5,637 bases of DNA from Pseudomonadota bacterium (GCA_026388615.1 JAPLJL010000272.1:1-5637), one strand, 5' to 3'; shown: positions 1 through 5,637, numbered from the stretch's first letter. Notes: a model not told the origin generated them from the sequence alone. Numbers and translations: made by a program.

Positions 1-690
1 TCGATCATCCGGGTCCTGCGGATCAACCCTAAATATTTTCAACTGCGTCTGTTCAACGCTTCCGCTTCCCCCGACAAGAAATCCCTGAGCGCCCGGGAAT
101 ACTCCGAGCGCAACCACCTGACCGCGGCCATCAACGCCAGCATGTACCAGGAGGATTTCCTGAGGAGTGTCTCATTGATGAAAACCCAGGGCCACGTCAA
201 CAATTCTTATTTTTCCAAGGATAAAACCATCCTGGTTTTTGACCCGGAAACGGACGCGCTGCCCCCGGTAAAACTGCTCGACCTGGATTGCGATGATTTC
301 TCCTTCTGGCGAAACCAGTACCGGACCCTGGTGCAGAGCATCCGGATGATTTCCTGCACGGGCGCAAACGTCTGGTACCAAAGCCCCCAAAAATGGAGTA
401 CCGCCGCGGTCGGGATCGATAAACATGGGAAGGTATTATTCCTTCACGTCCGGTCCCCCTACAGCACCCACGACCTGGTTGAAATCGTGCTCGGCCTCCC
501 GCTGGAAATTGACCGGATGATGTATACCGAGGGCGGCCCCGAGGCCCAGCTCTACGTCCAGGCTAAAAATAAGGTTTATGAATTCCTGGGCAGCTATGAA
601 ACCAGTTTGGGAAATTTTGAGAATCCTTCGAAGGGCTGGCCCATCCCCAACGTGATCGGGGTAGTCCGTAAATCCGGGAACAAACCTTAA
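1..690 (+). CDS. Phosphodiester glycosidase family protein (NAGPA/DUF2233-type), 5' partial
   Basis: The frame is open from base 1 and ends at TAA 688-690, giving 229 visible residues. The start lies upstream of the window. An ATG at 142 is internal, because the 47 residues before it are already family-like: a strand with VLRINPKYFQLRLFNAS at 5-21, then an AREYSERNHLTAAINAS segment at 31-47. The core AAINASMYQED (42-52), the VNN at about 67-69, the FLHVRSPYSTHD strand and the MMYTEGGPEAQL motif (about 173-184, where the family usually has an acidic residue followed by GG) match the phosphodiester glycosidase fold named after the human enzyme that uncovers mannose-6-phosphate. Known members hydrolyse sugar phosphodiesters; the substrate here cannot be read from the sequence. 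Family members of this subtype are usually about 270-300 residues, so perhaps 40-70 are missing, where a signal peptide could sit. The next gene starts six bases after the stop, so the two are probably co-transcribed. Confidence 0.85.
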   Translation, partial: SIIRVLRINPKYFQLRLFNASASPDKKSLSAREYSERNHLTAAINASMYQEDFLRSVSLMKTQGHVNNSYFSKDKTILVFDPETDALPPVKLLDLDCDDFSFWRNQYRTLVQSIRMISCTGANVWYQSPQKWSTAAVGIDKHGKVLFLHVRSPYSTHDLVEIVLGLPLEIDRMMYTEGGPEAQLYVQAKNKVYEFLGSYETSLGNFENPSKGWPIPNVIGVVRKSGNKP

Positions 691-696
691 TTCCCA

Positions 697-1605
697 TTGA
701 TTAAACCTCTCTTCTTAATTCTCCTGGCAGCCGCAGGGTTAACCGGCACGTCCCCGGCCCCACCCTCCGATCCTCTTATTATCCCGGCTGCTTCTCCTTC
801 CCCCGTCACCATGTCCGCGGGGATCAAGCTTACCTGGCTCGGCACCGCCGGGTTCCTGATCGAATGGGGCGGCGCCCGTTTTGCCGTCGATCCGTACCTC
901 TCGAGGCCTCCGGAAGCCCGGCCGGTCATAAACATCAGCATTGATGACCTGCTCCCGCTCGACGCTCTCCTGATCACGCACGGCCATTTCGATCATGCCG
1001 AGGATGTGGAAAAGATCGCCCGGGCCGCGGCCTGCCCGGTCTACGCCCCGAAACCGGTGATCAGGAGACTGGAAAAAAGCGGGTATCCCCCGGAGCTGCT
1101 CCACCCCAACGAAACCACGCCCGGGTTCCAGATCGGAGAGGTTTCGGTCTGAGTCATCCGTTCCCGGCATATTCGGTTCAACCCGGCCCTGGTCGCCACG
1201 ATCGCCGGGAGGGTAATCAGATCCTTCCGGACGCTGGAGGTCCTCCGGCTCGGCCTCGATTACCCGCTGGGTTCGGATTCTGATTTTCTGGCGAGTTCCG
1301 GCGGGGTTTCGGTCTACCTGAGCGGGAGCGCCGGTTTCCGGGAGGAAACCCTGCGGGGCCTTCACGCCGATGTCGCCCTGCTCCCCTACGCCGGGCGCTC
1401 CGACATGCTCCCGGTTTTCGGCTTGGCCCTGAAGATGCTCGAGCCGACGGTGCTGGTCCCGCAGCATTTCGACGAGTTCTATCCCGGTTTCGCCCCCTTG
1501 GGAGACCTGGAGACGCTCCGGGAATTCCTGGCCCGGGAATATCCGCAGATTAAGATGGTTATTCCCCCGCCGGGAGTCCCGTTCACGATCCAAACAAATC
1601 AGTAG
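697..1605 (+). pseudogene. MBL-fold metallo-hydrolase, exported, interrupted by an in-frame TGA
   Basis: One reading frame of 302 codons before TAG 1603-1605, with a single internal TGA at codon 152 (1150-1152). The TTG at 697 is chosen because it opens a signal-peptide-like N-terminus (IKPLFLILLAAAGLTGTSPA, no lipobox Cys); no good ribosome binding site is visible. An ATG at 811 would drop that peptide. After the strand LTWLGTAGFLIEWGGARFAVDP comes the zinc motif HGHFDH (His95, His97, Asp99, His100). Past the TGA the protein continues in the same frame with SRHIRFNP (His158), YAGRSDM (Asp236) and VPQHFDEFYP (His257), the later ligand-bearing motifs of this UlaG/YtnP-like branch of the superfamily. 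A product ending at the TGA (151 residues) would lack these later ligands and should be inactive. No in-frame ATG, GTG or TTG closely follows the TGA; the first ATG is at 1405, so re-initiation cannot rescue the second half. Substrate unknown; members act as lactonases, phosphodiesterases or related hydrolases. Confidence 0.75.
1150..1152 (+). other. In-frame TGA splitting the MBL hydrolase frame
   Basis: The codon lies between GEVSV and VIRSRHIRF. Flanking frame, codon usage and family similarity are unbroken on both sides, so this is a point change and not a frameshift. CGA to TGA is one transition; TGG, TGC, GGA and AGA are other one-step sources. Downstream RNA can fold only weakly: a CCG/CGG stem around a seven-base loop GCATATT starting 15 bases after the TGA, with an outer GTT/AAC pairing. 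That is poor support for a bacterial SECIS element. TGA ends the acyl-CoA synthetase gene at 3568-3570 and is absent inside the two long minus-strand genes, so a general reassignment of TGA is unlikely. Confidence 0.8.
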
Positions 1606-1615
1606 AATATCTTAC

Positions 1616-1633
1616 CTCCCCCTCGAGGGGGGG
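1616..1633. terminator. C/G-rich palindrome just after the hydrolase gene
   Basis: A 14-base perfect palindrome CCCCCTCGAGGGGG (1618-1631), extended by a T-G and a C-G pair to 1616-1633, lies 11 bases after the TAG of the hydrolase. In RNA it would form a very stable hairpin with a four-base loop. It is not followed by a T-run on either strand, so it is not a classic intrinsic terminator. It may block exonucleases or belong to a dispersed repeat family. Confidence 0.4.
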
Positions 1634-1708
1634 AAGGTTCATCCTGAAGGGAATGGTTGGGGGTGCAGTTAACAGCTTGGATTAGGATTGGTGATTAAGA
1701 ACAACTGA

Positions 1709-1753
1709 ATTCCGGGTCCCCTCGACCTTGCTCGGGACAAGCAAACCCGGAAT
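1709..1753. terminator. Inverted repeat between convergent genes, possible bidirectional terminator
   Basis: ATTCCGGGT (1709-1717) pairs perfectly with ACCCGGAAT (1745-1753). Inside it, TTGCT (1728-1732) pairs with AGCAA (1740-1744) around a seven-base loop, giving a two-part stem. The element ends 16 bases before the stop codon of the minus-strand gene and lies between convergent genes, where a structure working in both directions would be useful. The minus strand lacks a clear T-run. The CCCGGAATGAC end resembles dispersed intergenic palindromes common in many environmental bacteria, so it could equally be a REP-like copy. Confidence 0.45.
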
Positions 1754-1769
1754 GACGAAAATACAAATT

Positions 1770-3209
1770 TTATTTGCGGCCGGGCGCGGGTTTCTGACGG
1801 CGGCGGTAGTATTCGGTTACCTGAAAGACCGCCCGGGCGGCGCGCTCGGGGGAGGAAAAGACCGGGATTTTCGCGTCGATCAGCTGCTTCCTGACCTCGC
1901 CGATCATCTCCCAGCGCCACTCCTTCATCTGCCCGGAAGTAACCTCCCCGGTCGCCATCACCGCGACCACCGGTTTCCGGCTCTCTTCCCGGAAACGGAC
2001 CACGCCGGTCACCTGTTCCCCGGCCCAGATTTTCCACATCTCGCCGGGGATGGGATCGTCTTCGGTCAGATTGAAAGCAAACACATCGAATTCGCTGCTC
2101 TCATTCATCATCGTGAAAAGCTGTTCCGGGAAAACCGGGGAATCCTGGAGGATGGAAACGTCGACCGGGTTTTTCAGCCAGTCCCAGACCCCGGAAGCCA
2201 CTTCCTTCAACCTGGTCCTCATCACCGGGGGCAGGTCGGGAAGGACAAAACCGTTTTTCTCCCAGAGATCCGCCGAGAGGGCGCTTTTCCCGCCCCCGCC
2301 TCCGACGATCGCCGTCCGCCTTCCCGTAAATTCGGGCAGGAAACTGAAGGCGAGAACCTGGTCGACCAGTTCGCCCAGGTTGCTGACTTCGGAAATACCG
2401 CCCTGCCGGAACACCGCCCGCCAGATCTCCTCGTGCCCGGCCAGGGAAGCCGTGTGGGAAAGGACCGACCGGCTCCCGGCTTCTCCCTTCCCTCCCTTGA
2501 GGACCACTACCGGCTTCATCCGCGCGGCCCGGGCCAGGGCCGAGGCCAGCCGCCGTCCATCCCTGGCCCCCTCGAGATACGCCGCGATCACCCGGGTCTC
2601 CGGGTCGGCGGCAAAATGCTCCAGCAGTTCCGACTCGTCGATGTCGGCGCCGTTCCCGTAGCTGACCACCTGGCTGAAGCGCAGGCCCCGGAGGGCGCCG
2701 TAGTGAACGAAATCGGTGGAAGCGCCCCCGCTCTGGAAGAGGCCGCCCACCCAGCCGGGCTCGGGAGGGAACCAGTACCCGTAGGTAAGGCCCACCCGGG
2801 GATTGTAAAGCCCCATGCAGTTCGGCCCGAGAAACCGGATCCCGAGCTTCTTCGCCTTTTCGGTGATTTTCCGCTCGAGTTCGGCCCCTTCGCTCCGCCC
2901 GGTTTCCGACATCCGGGCGGTGAAGAAATGAATGATTTTCACCCCTTTTTTCGCGCATTCATCCAGGAGCGGCAAAACCTTGTCCGCCGCAACGCTCGAA
3001 ACCAGGTAATCCACCGGCCCCGGAATGCTCGCCAGGCTCGGATAGGTTTTTTTCCCAAGAATTTCGTCCACGTTGGGATTGACCAGGTAAAGCTCACCCC
3101 GGAAATCCTCCACCAGGTGGACGGCATAGGCGTACCCCCCGGAAAGGGGATTGCCCGACGCCCCCACCAGGGCTACGGAGCAGGGATGGAAAAGCTCACG
3201 CAGGGTCAT
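1770..3209 (-). CDS. Acyl-CoA synthetase (NDP-forming) alpha-subunit-like protein, no ATP-grasp domain
   Basis: A protein of 479 residues from ATG (3209-3207) to TAA. The start LRELFHPCSVALVGASGNP is the usual N-terminus of the family's CoA-binding Rossmann domain, though no ribosome binding site is seen. Motifs in order: VGASGNP (15-21), VNPN (43-46), LGPNCMG (127-133), QSGGAS (159-164), GNGADID (185-191), SHTASLAG with the presumed phosphorylated His252, GGGGGKSALSAD (303-314) and NPVD (347-350). These cover the CoA-binding and two succinyl-CoA-ligase-like domains of ADP-forming acetyl-CoA synthetase alpha subunits. The chain ends with a basic tail (RRRQKPAPGRK) and has no ATP-grasp (beta) part. 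In known enzymes alpha carries CoA, phosphate and the phosphohistidine, while beta binds the nucleotide. Several loops differ from the usual QSGALG, SHTGA and NGGGPG, so substrate or role may differ. The paralogue upstream is a complete alpha-beta fusion on the same strand. An enzyme partner elsewhere, or a non-catalytic CoA-binding role, is possible. Confidence 0.85.
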   Translation of the reverse strand: MTLRELFHPCSVALVGASGNPLSGGYAYAVHLVEDFRGELYLVNPNVDEILGKKTYPSLASIPGPVDYLVSSVAADKVLPLLDECAKKGVKIIHFFTARMSETGRSEGAELERKITEKAKKLGIRFLGPNCMGLYNPRVGLTYGYWFPPEPGWVGGLFQSGGASTDFVHYGALRGLRFSQVVSYGNGADIDESELLEHFAADPETRVIAAYLEGARDGRRLASALARAARMKPVVVLKGGKGEAGSRSVLSHTASLAGHEEIWRAVFRQGGISEVSNLGELVDQVLAFSFLPEFTGRRTAIVGGGGGKSALSADLWEKNGFVLPDLPPVMRTRLKEVASGVWDWLKNPVDVSILQDSPVFPEQLFTMMNESSEFDVFAFNLTEDDPIPGEMWKIWAGEQVTGVVRFREESRKPVVAVMATGEVTSGQMKEWRWEMIGEVRKQLIDAKIPVFSSPERAARAVFQVTEYYRRRQKPAPGRK

Positions 3210-3217
3210 CTAAATTT

Positions 3218-3245
3218 ACGATTGTAGATTGACGATTGTAGATTG
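3218..3245 (-). repeat. Heptad array, CAATCGT/CAATCTA type, two 14-base copies
   Basis: The 14-mer ACGATTGTAGATTG occurs twice in perfect tandem. Each copy is two 7-mers, ACGATTG and TAGATTG; on the minus strand they read CAATCTA and CAATCGT alternating. The array lies eight bases upstream of the ATG of the alpha-only synthetase, so it would be in its 5' leader and stands where a ribosome binding site would be expected. The pattern resembles heptanucleotide short tandemly repeated repetitive sequences (STRR) described in cyanobacteria, though the units differ. Confidence 0.8.
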
Positions 3246-3285
3246 AAATAATTTGCAAACATCCAACCAAAAATTCTTAAATATT

Positions 3286-3315
3286 TTTATCATCATTCTG
3301 ATACACACGTGTCCA
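3286..3315 (-). promoter_or_regulatory. Possible sigma-70-like promoter for the alpha-only synthetase gene
   Basis: On the minus strand TGGACA (3315-3310, five of six matches to TTGACA) is followed after 18 bases by GATAAA (3291-3286, four of six matches to TATAAT) within the A+T-rich part of the spacer. Transcription would start near 3279, leaving a leader of about 70 bases that includes the heptad array. The match is weak and A+T-rich DNA gives such matches by chance. Confidence 0.22.
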
Positions 3316-3362
3316 AAGTAGAAATTGATACTCGATGAGTAAAACTTTAAGAGACTCGTTTT

Positions 3363-3438
3363 GAGATCGCCACGCCCTGCGGGCTCGCGATGACAGAATT
3401 GTTGTCATTGCGAGAAGCGCAAGCGACGAAGCAATCCC
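3363..3438. repeat. Two head-to-head copies of a dispersed REP-like repeat forming a palindrome
   Basis: The right copy (3403-3438) starts TGTCATTGCGAG and ends GCAATCCC. The left copy (3363-3395), read on the minus strand, starts TGTCATCGCGAG and ends GCGATCTC. Their inner ends, CTCGCGATGACA (3384-3395) and TGTCATTGCGAG (3403-3414), pair over 12 bases with one G-T wobble around a seven-base loop. I recognise the GTCATTGCGAG...GCAATC pattern as a frequent intergenic repeat in many bacterial genomes; its role is not established. It may act as a transcription barrier behind the fusion gene. Confidence 0.75.
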
Positions 3439-3496
3439 GGTTTGGTTGGTTATGGCTAATTTGGATAGCTATGATTCTGATAATTTTCTTTGTTTT

Positions 3497-3523
3497 CATT
3501 CGTCAATCGTCATTCGTCAATCG
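3497..3523 (+). repeat. Heptad array, CATTCGT/CAATCGT type
   Basis: CATTCGT and CAATCGT alternate twice; the last unit differs in its final base (A for T). The 14-base period and the CAATCGT unit are the same as in the array at 3218-3245, but here the unit reads on the plus strand, so the two arrays are in inverted orientation with about 250 bases between them. Confidence 0.8.
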
Positions 3524-3535
3524 AAAATATTCTTT

Positions 3536-3563
3536 GCCCTATGCGCTATGCCCTATGCCCTTT
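3536..3563. repeat. Heptad array, GCCCTAT type
   Basis: Four 7-mers in a row: GCCCTAT, GCGCTAT, GCCCTAT, GCCCTTT. The two 14-base halves agree at 12 of 14 positions. It ends four bases before the stop codon (3568-3570) of the minus-strand fusion gene, so it would be at the start of that gene's 3' untranslated region. The unit is unlike that of the other two arrays, but the period is the same. Confidence 0.7.
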
Positions 3564-3567
3564 GCGA

Positions 3568-5637
3568 TCAGTTGATCAGTATTCTCGCATCCACGACTTG
3601 GTAACCTTTCCCTTCGCCCTGAACGATCACCGGGTTCAAATCCAGTTCCGCGATCCGGGGATGGTCTTCAATCAGAGCCGAGATCCGGCACAATAAATTT
3701 TCCACGGAACTTATATCAGAGGGTGGCGACCCCCGCCATCCCTTGAGCAGCTCAAAGGCCTTGACCGATCGGATAATCTCCTGGGAATCAATGTCCGTGA
3801 GCGGGTGCAGGCGGAAAGCCACATCCTTGAACAACTCGGCGTATATTCCCCCCAGGCCGAACATGAGGAGCGGACCGAAGGAAGGATCCTGGGTTACCCC
3901 GATGATCACCTCGACACCCTGGGGAACCATCTTCTGCACGATTACCCCCTGCATCTCCGCCACTTTTCCCAGCCGGGTAAGGTTCTCTCTCAATTCCAGA
4001 AAAGCCTGTTCGACTTCGCCCTCTGATTTGAGATTCACCTTTACCCCCCCCACCTCGGTTTTGTGCGTAATCGTCCGGGAAAGGAGCTTGATCGCCACCG
4101 GGAAGCCGATTTCCCGGGCCGCGAGGGCGGCCTGGCCCACGGTCACCGCGAGGCGGGTGGGAGCCGTCCGGATCCCGTAATGCTCAAAAAGCTCCAGGGT
4201 CGCGGAAGCCTCCAGCCAAACCGGCTTGCCCGGGGCGGAAGGCGGGGCTTTCTGAATAATCTCCTCCGCTTTTTCCTTATTGATATCGTCGAACCTGGGA
4301 ATTATTCCTTTTGGTTTTTTCACCCATTCCCCGTATTCGCAGGCCTTGGCCAGCACCGTGGCCGTGGCCTCCGGAAAGGTGAAGCTCGGGATATAGCCTT
4401 CTTCCCGGCTTCCCAGCTCCCAGGAAACTCCCCGGGCCCCCATGAAGGATGCCACCACCGTCTTGCCCTGACGCCGGAAAGCGGGGGCCATTTCCCGGAT
4501 GGCCTGGGCCACTTCTTCCGGATGGGTCACGATCGGGGGGATGAAAATCACGATCACGATGTCGATGTAATCTTCTTCCAGGAAGGTCTGCAGAACCTGG
4601 CGATATTCATCCGGGCCGGCCCCCGCGGTCATGTCCACCGGGTTGGTGATGGCCGCCCCGTTGGGCAGGATTTTCTTGAATTGAGCGACGGTCTTCTCGG
4701 AAAGGAGGGGCAGCTCGAGCCCCCGCGCGGAGCAGGCGTCCGCGGTCATGATCCCCGGACCGCCGCCGTTGGTCAGCACCGCCACCCTTCTCCCCCTGGG
4801 GATGGGCTGGTGGGAAAGCAGGTTGGCCACGTCAAACAATTCCTCCAGGGTATCGACCCGGATCATCCCGGCCTGGCGGAAAAGGGCCTCGGAGGCCACC
4901 TCGGCGCTGGCCAGGGCTCCGGTGTGCGAAGCCGCCGCCCTCTTCCCCGCGGCGGTCCTTCCGCTTTTAACCGCCACGATCGGCTTGACCGCGGCCACCC
5001 GGCGGGCGACGCGGCCGAACTCCCGGGGATTCCCGAAGGACTCGAGGTAAAGCAGGATGATTTTGGTGGCCGGGTCATCCTCCCAGTACTGGATCAGATC
5101 ATTGTTGGAAACATCGGCCCGGTTCCCGATGCTGATAAAACTGGAAAGGCCCAAGTTCAGCGACTTGGCGTATTCAAGAATGGCGATGCCCAAAGCCCCG
5201 CTCTGGCTGCACATGGCGATGTTGCCCGCCGGCGGGAAAACCGGGGCGAAGGTCCCGTTCAGGTTCACCTTCGGATCGGTATTGATCACCCCCATGCAGT
5301 TGGGACCGACCAGGCGCATCCCGTAGCGGCGGGCGACCTCGACGATCAGTTTCTGTTTCTCCGCTCCCCCCTCCCCGCTCTCCCCGAACCCGGCCGAGAT
5401 CACCACTATCCCCCGCACCCCCTTCCGCCCGCACTGTTCCACCATGGACTGCACCAGGTCGGCGGGAACCACGACCAGGGCCAGATCAACCTCGCCCGGA
5501 ACCTCGAGGATGGAAGGATAGGCTTTCACCGAGGCCACCACCGGGGCATTGGGATTGACCGGATAAACCGGTCCGGGAAACCCCTGGAGGAGGAGGTTAT
5601 GAAAAAGCTGATTGCCGATCGTTCCCGGCCGGCGGGA
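3568..5637 (-). CDS. Acyl-CoA synthetase (ADP-forming type), alpha-beta fusion with ATP-grasp domain, 5' partial
   Basis: The frame is open to the right edge, giving 689 visible residues to TGA 3570-3568. The GTG at 5541 is not the start: the 32 residues before it (RRPGTIGNQLFHNLL, then GFPGPVYPVNPNAP) belong to the CoA-binding Rossmann domain and normally follow a VIGAS motif just outside the window. Counting from the first visible residue: GPNCMG (111-116), QSGALG (145-150), GNRADVSNND (171-180), SHTGAL with the presumed phosphohistidine at 238, TNGGGPGIMTAD (289-300), NPVD (332-335), then an ATP-grasp domain from about 474 with VAIKLLS (Lys517), ITHKTEVGGV (His525), FGLGGIYAE (593-601) and LDLNPV (666-671). 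Known enzymes catalyse acyl-CoA + ADP + Pi to acid + CoA + ATP, gaining ATP at the end of fermentation. Fused forms are about 700 residues, so as few as 15-25 may be missing, but an N-terminal acetyltransferase or CBS domain cannot be excluded. The retained His argues against the catalytically dead synthetase part seen in PatZ-type lysine acetyltransferases. The acyl substrate is not readable. Confidence 0.9.
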   Translation of the reverse strand, partial: SRRPGTIGNQLFHNLLLQGFPGPVYPVNPNAPVVASVKAYPSILEVPGEVDLALVVVPADLVQSMVEQCGRKGVRGIVVISAGFGESGEGGAEKQKLIVEVARRYGMRLVGPNCMGVINTDPKVNLNGTFAPVFPPAGNIAMCSQSGALGIAILEYAKSLNLGLSSFISIGNRADVSNNDLIQYWEDDPATKIILLYLESFGNPREFGRVARRVAAVKPIVAVKSGRTAAGKRAAASHTGALASAEVASEALFRQAGMIRVDTLEELFDVANLLSHQPIPRGRRVAVLTNGGGPGIMTADACSARGLELPLLSEKTVAQFKKILPNGAAITNPVDMTAGAGPDEYRQVLQTFLEEDYIDIVIVIFIPPIVTHPEEVAQAIREMAPAFRRQGKTVVASFMGARGVSWELGSREEGYIPSFTFPEATATVLAKACEYGEWVKKPKGIIPRFDDINKEKAEEIIQKAPPSAPGKPVWLEASATLELFEHYGIRTAPTRLAVTVGQAALAAREIGFPVAIKLLSRTITHKTEVGGVKVNLKSEGEVEQAFLELRENLTRLGKVAEMQGVIVQKMVPQGVEVIIGVTQDPSFGPLLMFGLGGIYAELFKDVAFRLHPLTDIDSQEIIRSVKAFELLKGWRGSPPSDISSVENLLCRISALIEDHPRIAELDLNPVIVQGEGKGYQVVDARILIN

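Larger units (their letters stand above)
3210..3567. other. Repeat-rich intergenic spacer without a credible gene
   Basis: This 358-base stretch separates the two minus-strand synthetase genes. It contains, from left to right, a heptad array, an A+T-rich segment (about 28% G+C at 3246-3362 by hand count), a palindromic pair of dispersed-repeat copies, a second heptad array with the same unit in the other orientation, and a third heptad array of a different sequence ending at the stop codon of the fusion gene. Short open frames here are built from the repeats and show no family resemblance. The spacing argues for a separate promoter for the downstream gene, although read-through is possible. 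Confidence 0.75.

Noticed and set aside
1150..1152. General reassignment of TGA to a sense codon in this organism
   Set aside because: The two long minus-strand genes use TGG for Trp with no internal TGA, and the fusion gene ends at TGA exactly where the ATP-grasp domain should end.
739..1593. A 284-codon open frame on the minus strand
   Set aside because: It is antisense to the MBL hydrolase and the product is a low-complexity Arg/Gly/Asp-rich shadow. The plus strand has the zinc-binding motifs on both sides of the TGA.
2101..2958. A 285-codon minus-strand frame overlapping the alpha-only synthetase
   Set aside because: It is in another frame of the same strand, Arg/Gly-rich and without any family motif; a shadow of the real gene.
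1728..3227. A 499-codon open frame on the plus strand
   Set aside because: It is antisense to the alpha-only synthetase, whose protein shows clear family motifs along its full length. The plus-strand product is rich in Pro, Gly, Arg and His with no recognisable domain, as expected for a shadow frame in G+C-rich DNA.
3497..3563. Possible CRISPR-like array
   Set aside because: The repeats are 7 or 14 bases long and directly adjacent with no unique spacers, and no cas gene is present.
3390..3575. A 61-codon plus-strand frame with a membrane-like stretch
   Set aside because: Its start lies in the REP-like repeat and its end in the heptad arrays. The hydrophobic run comes from A+T-rich DNA between them, and no ribosome binding site is seen.
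5539..5541. GTG as the start of the fusion synthetase
   Set aside because: The frame stays open to the window edge, and the residues before the GTG form the expected part of the CoA-binding domain, so this codon is internal.

Overview
The window is about 60% G+C in its genes and much lower in one spacer. It carries four protein genes in two convergent pairs. Both outer genes run off the window edges. The organism looks like a free-living bacterium with fermentative or syntrophic metabolism: it has two NDP-forming acyl-CoA synthetase homologues side by side and intergenic DNA full of short dispersed palindromes and 7-base repeats. Desulfobacterota or a similar anaerobic lineage is a reasonable guess, but no marker gene is present to fix the taxonomy.

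Left part (1-1605, plus strand): the 3' end of a phosphodiester glycosidase (NAGPA/DUF2233-type) gene. Six bases later comes a gene for an exported metallo-beta-lactamase-fold hydrolase, started by TTG and preceded by a likely signal peptide. The hydrolase frame is cut by a single in-frame TGA at 1150-1152. The same frame then continues with clear family sequence to a TAG at 1603-1605. It is most simply a recent nonsense mutation or a base-call error; recoding, for example selenocysteine, is a weaker possibility.

Middle spacer (1606-1769): a non-coding stretch between convergent genes with two inverted repeats that probably end transcription from both sides.

Right part (minus strand): complement(1770-3209) encodes a 479-residue protein like the alpha subunit of ADP-forming acetyl-CoA synthetase, with CoA-binding and ligase domains, the phosphorylated histidine, and no ATP-grasp domain. 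Upstream of it on the same strand, complement(3568->5637) encodes a full alpha-beta fusion of the same family with a C-terminal ATP-grasp domain; its 5' end lies outside the window. The fusion should be able to interconvert an acyl-CoA plus ADP and phosphate with the free acid, CoA and ATP. The alpha-only paralogue may need a separate ATP-grasp partner or may have a different substrate or role.

Right spacer (3210-3567): 358 bases with no credible gene. It holds an A+T-rich segment with a possible promoter for the alpha-only gene, a palindromic pair of dispersed-repeat copies, and three arrays that all have a 7-base period. Two of those arrays use the same CAATCGT-like heptamer in opposite orientations at either side of the spacer. 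This spacer and the interrupted hydrolase are the parts most worth a second look; I see no convincing novel multi-gene system here.
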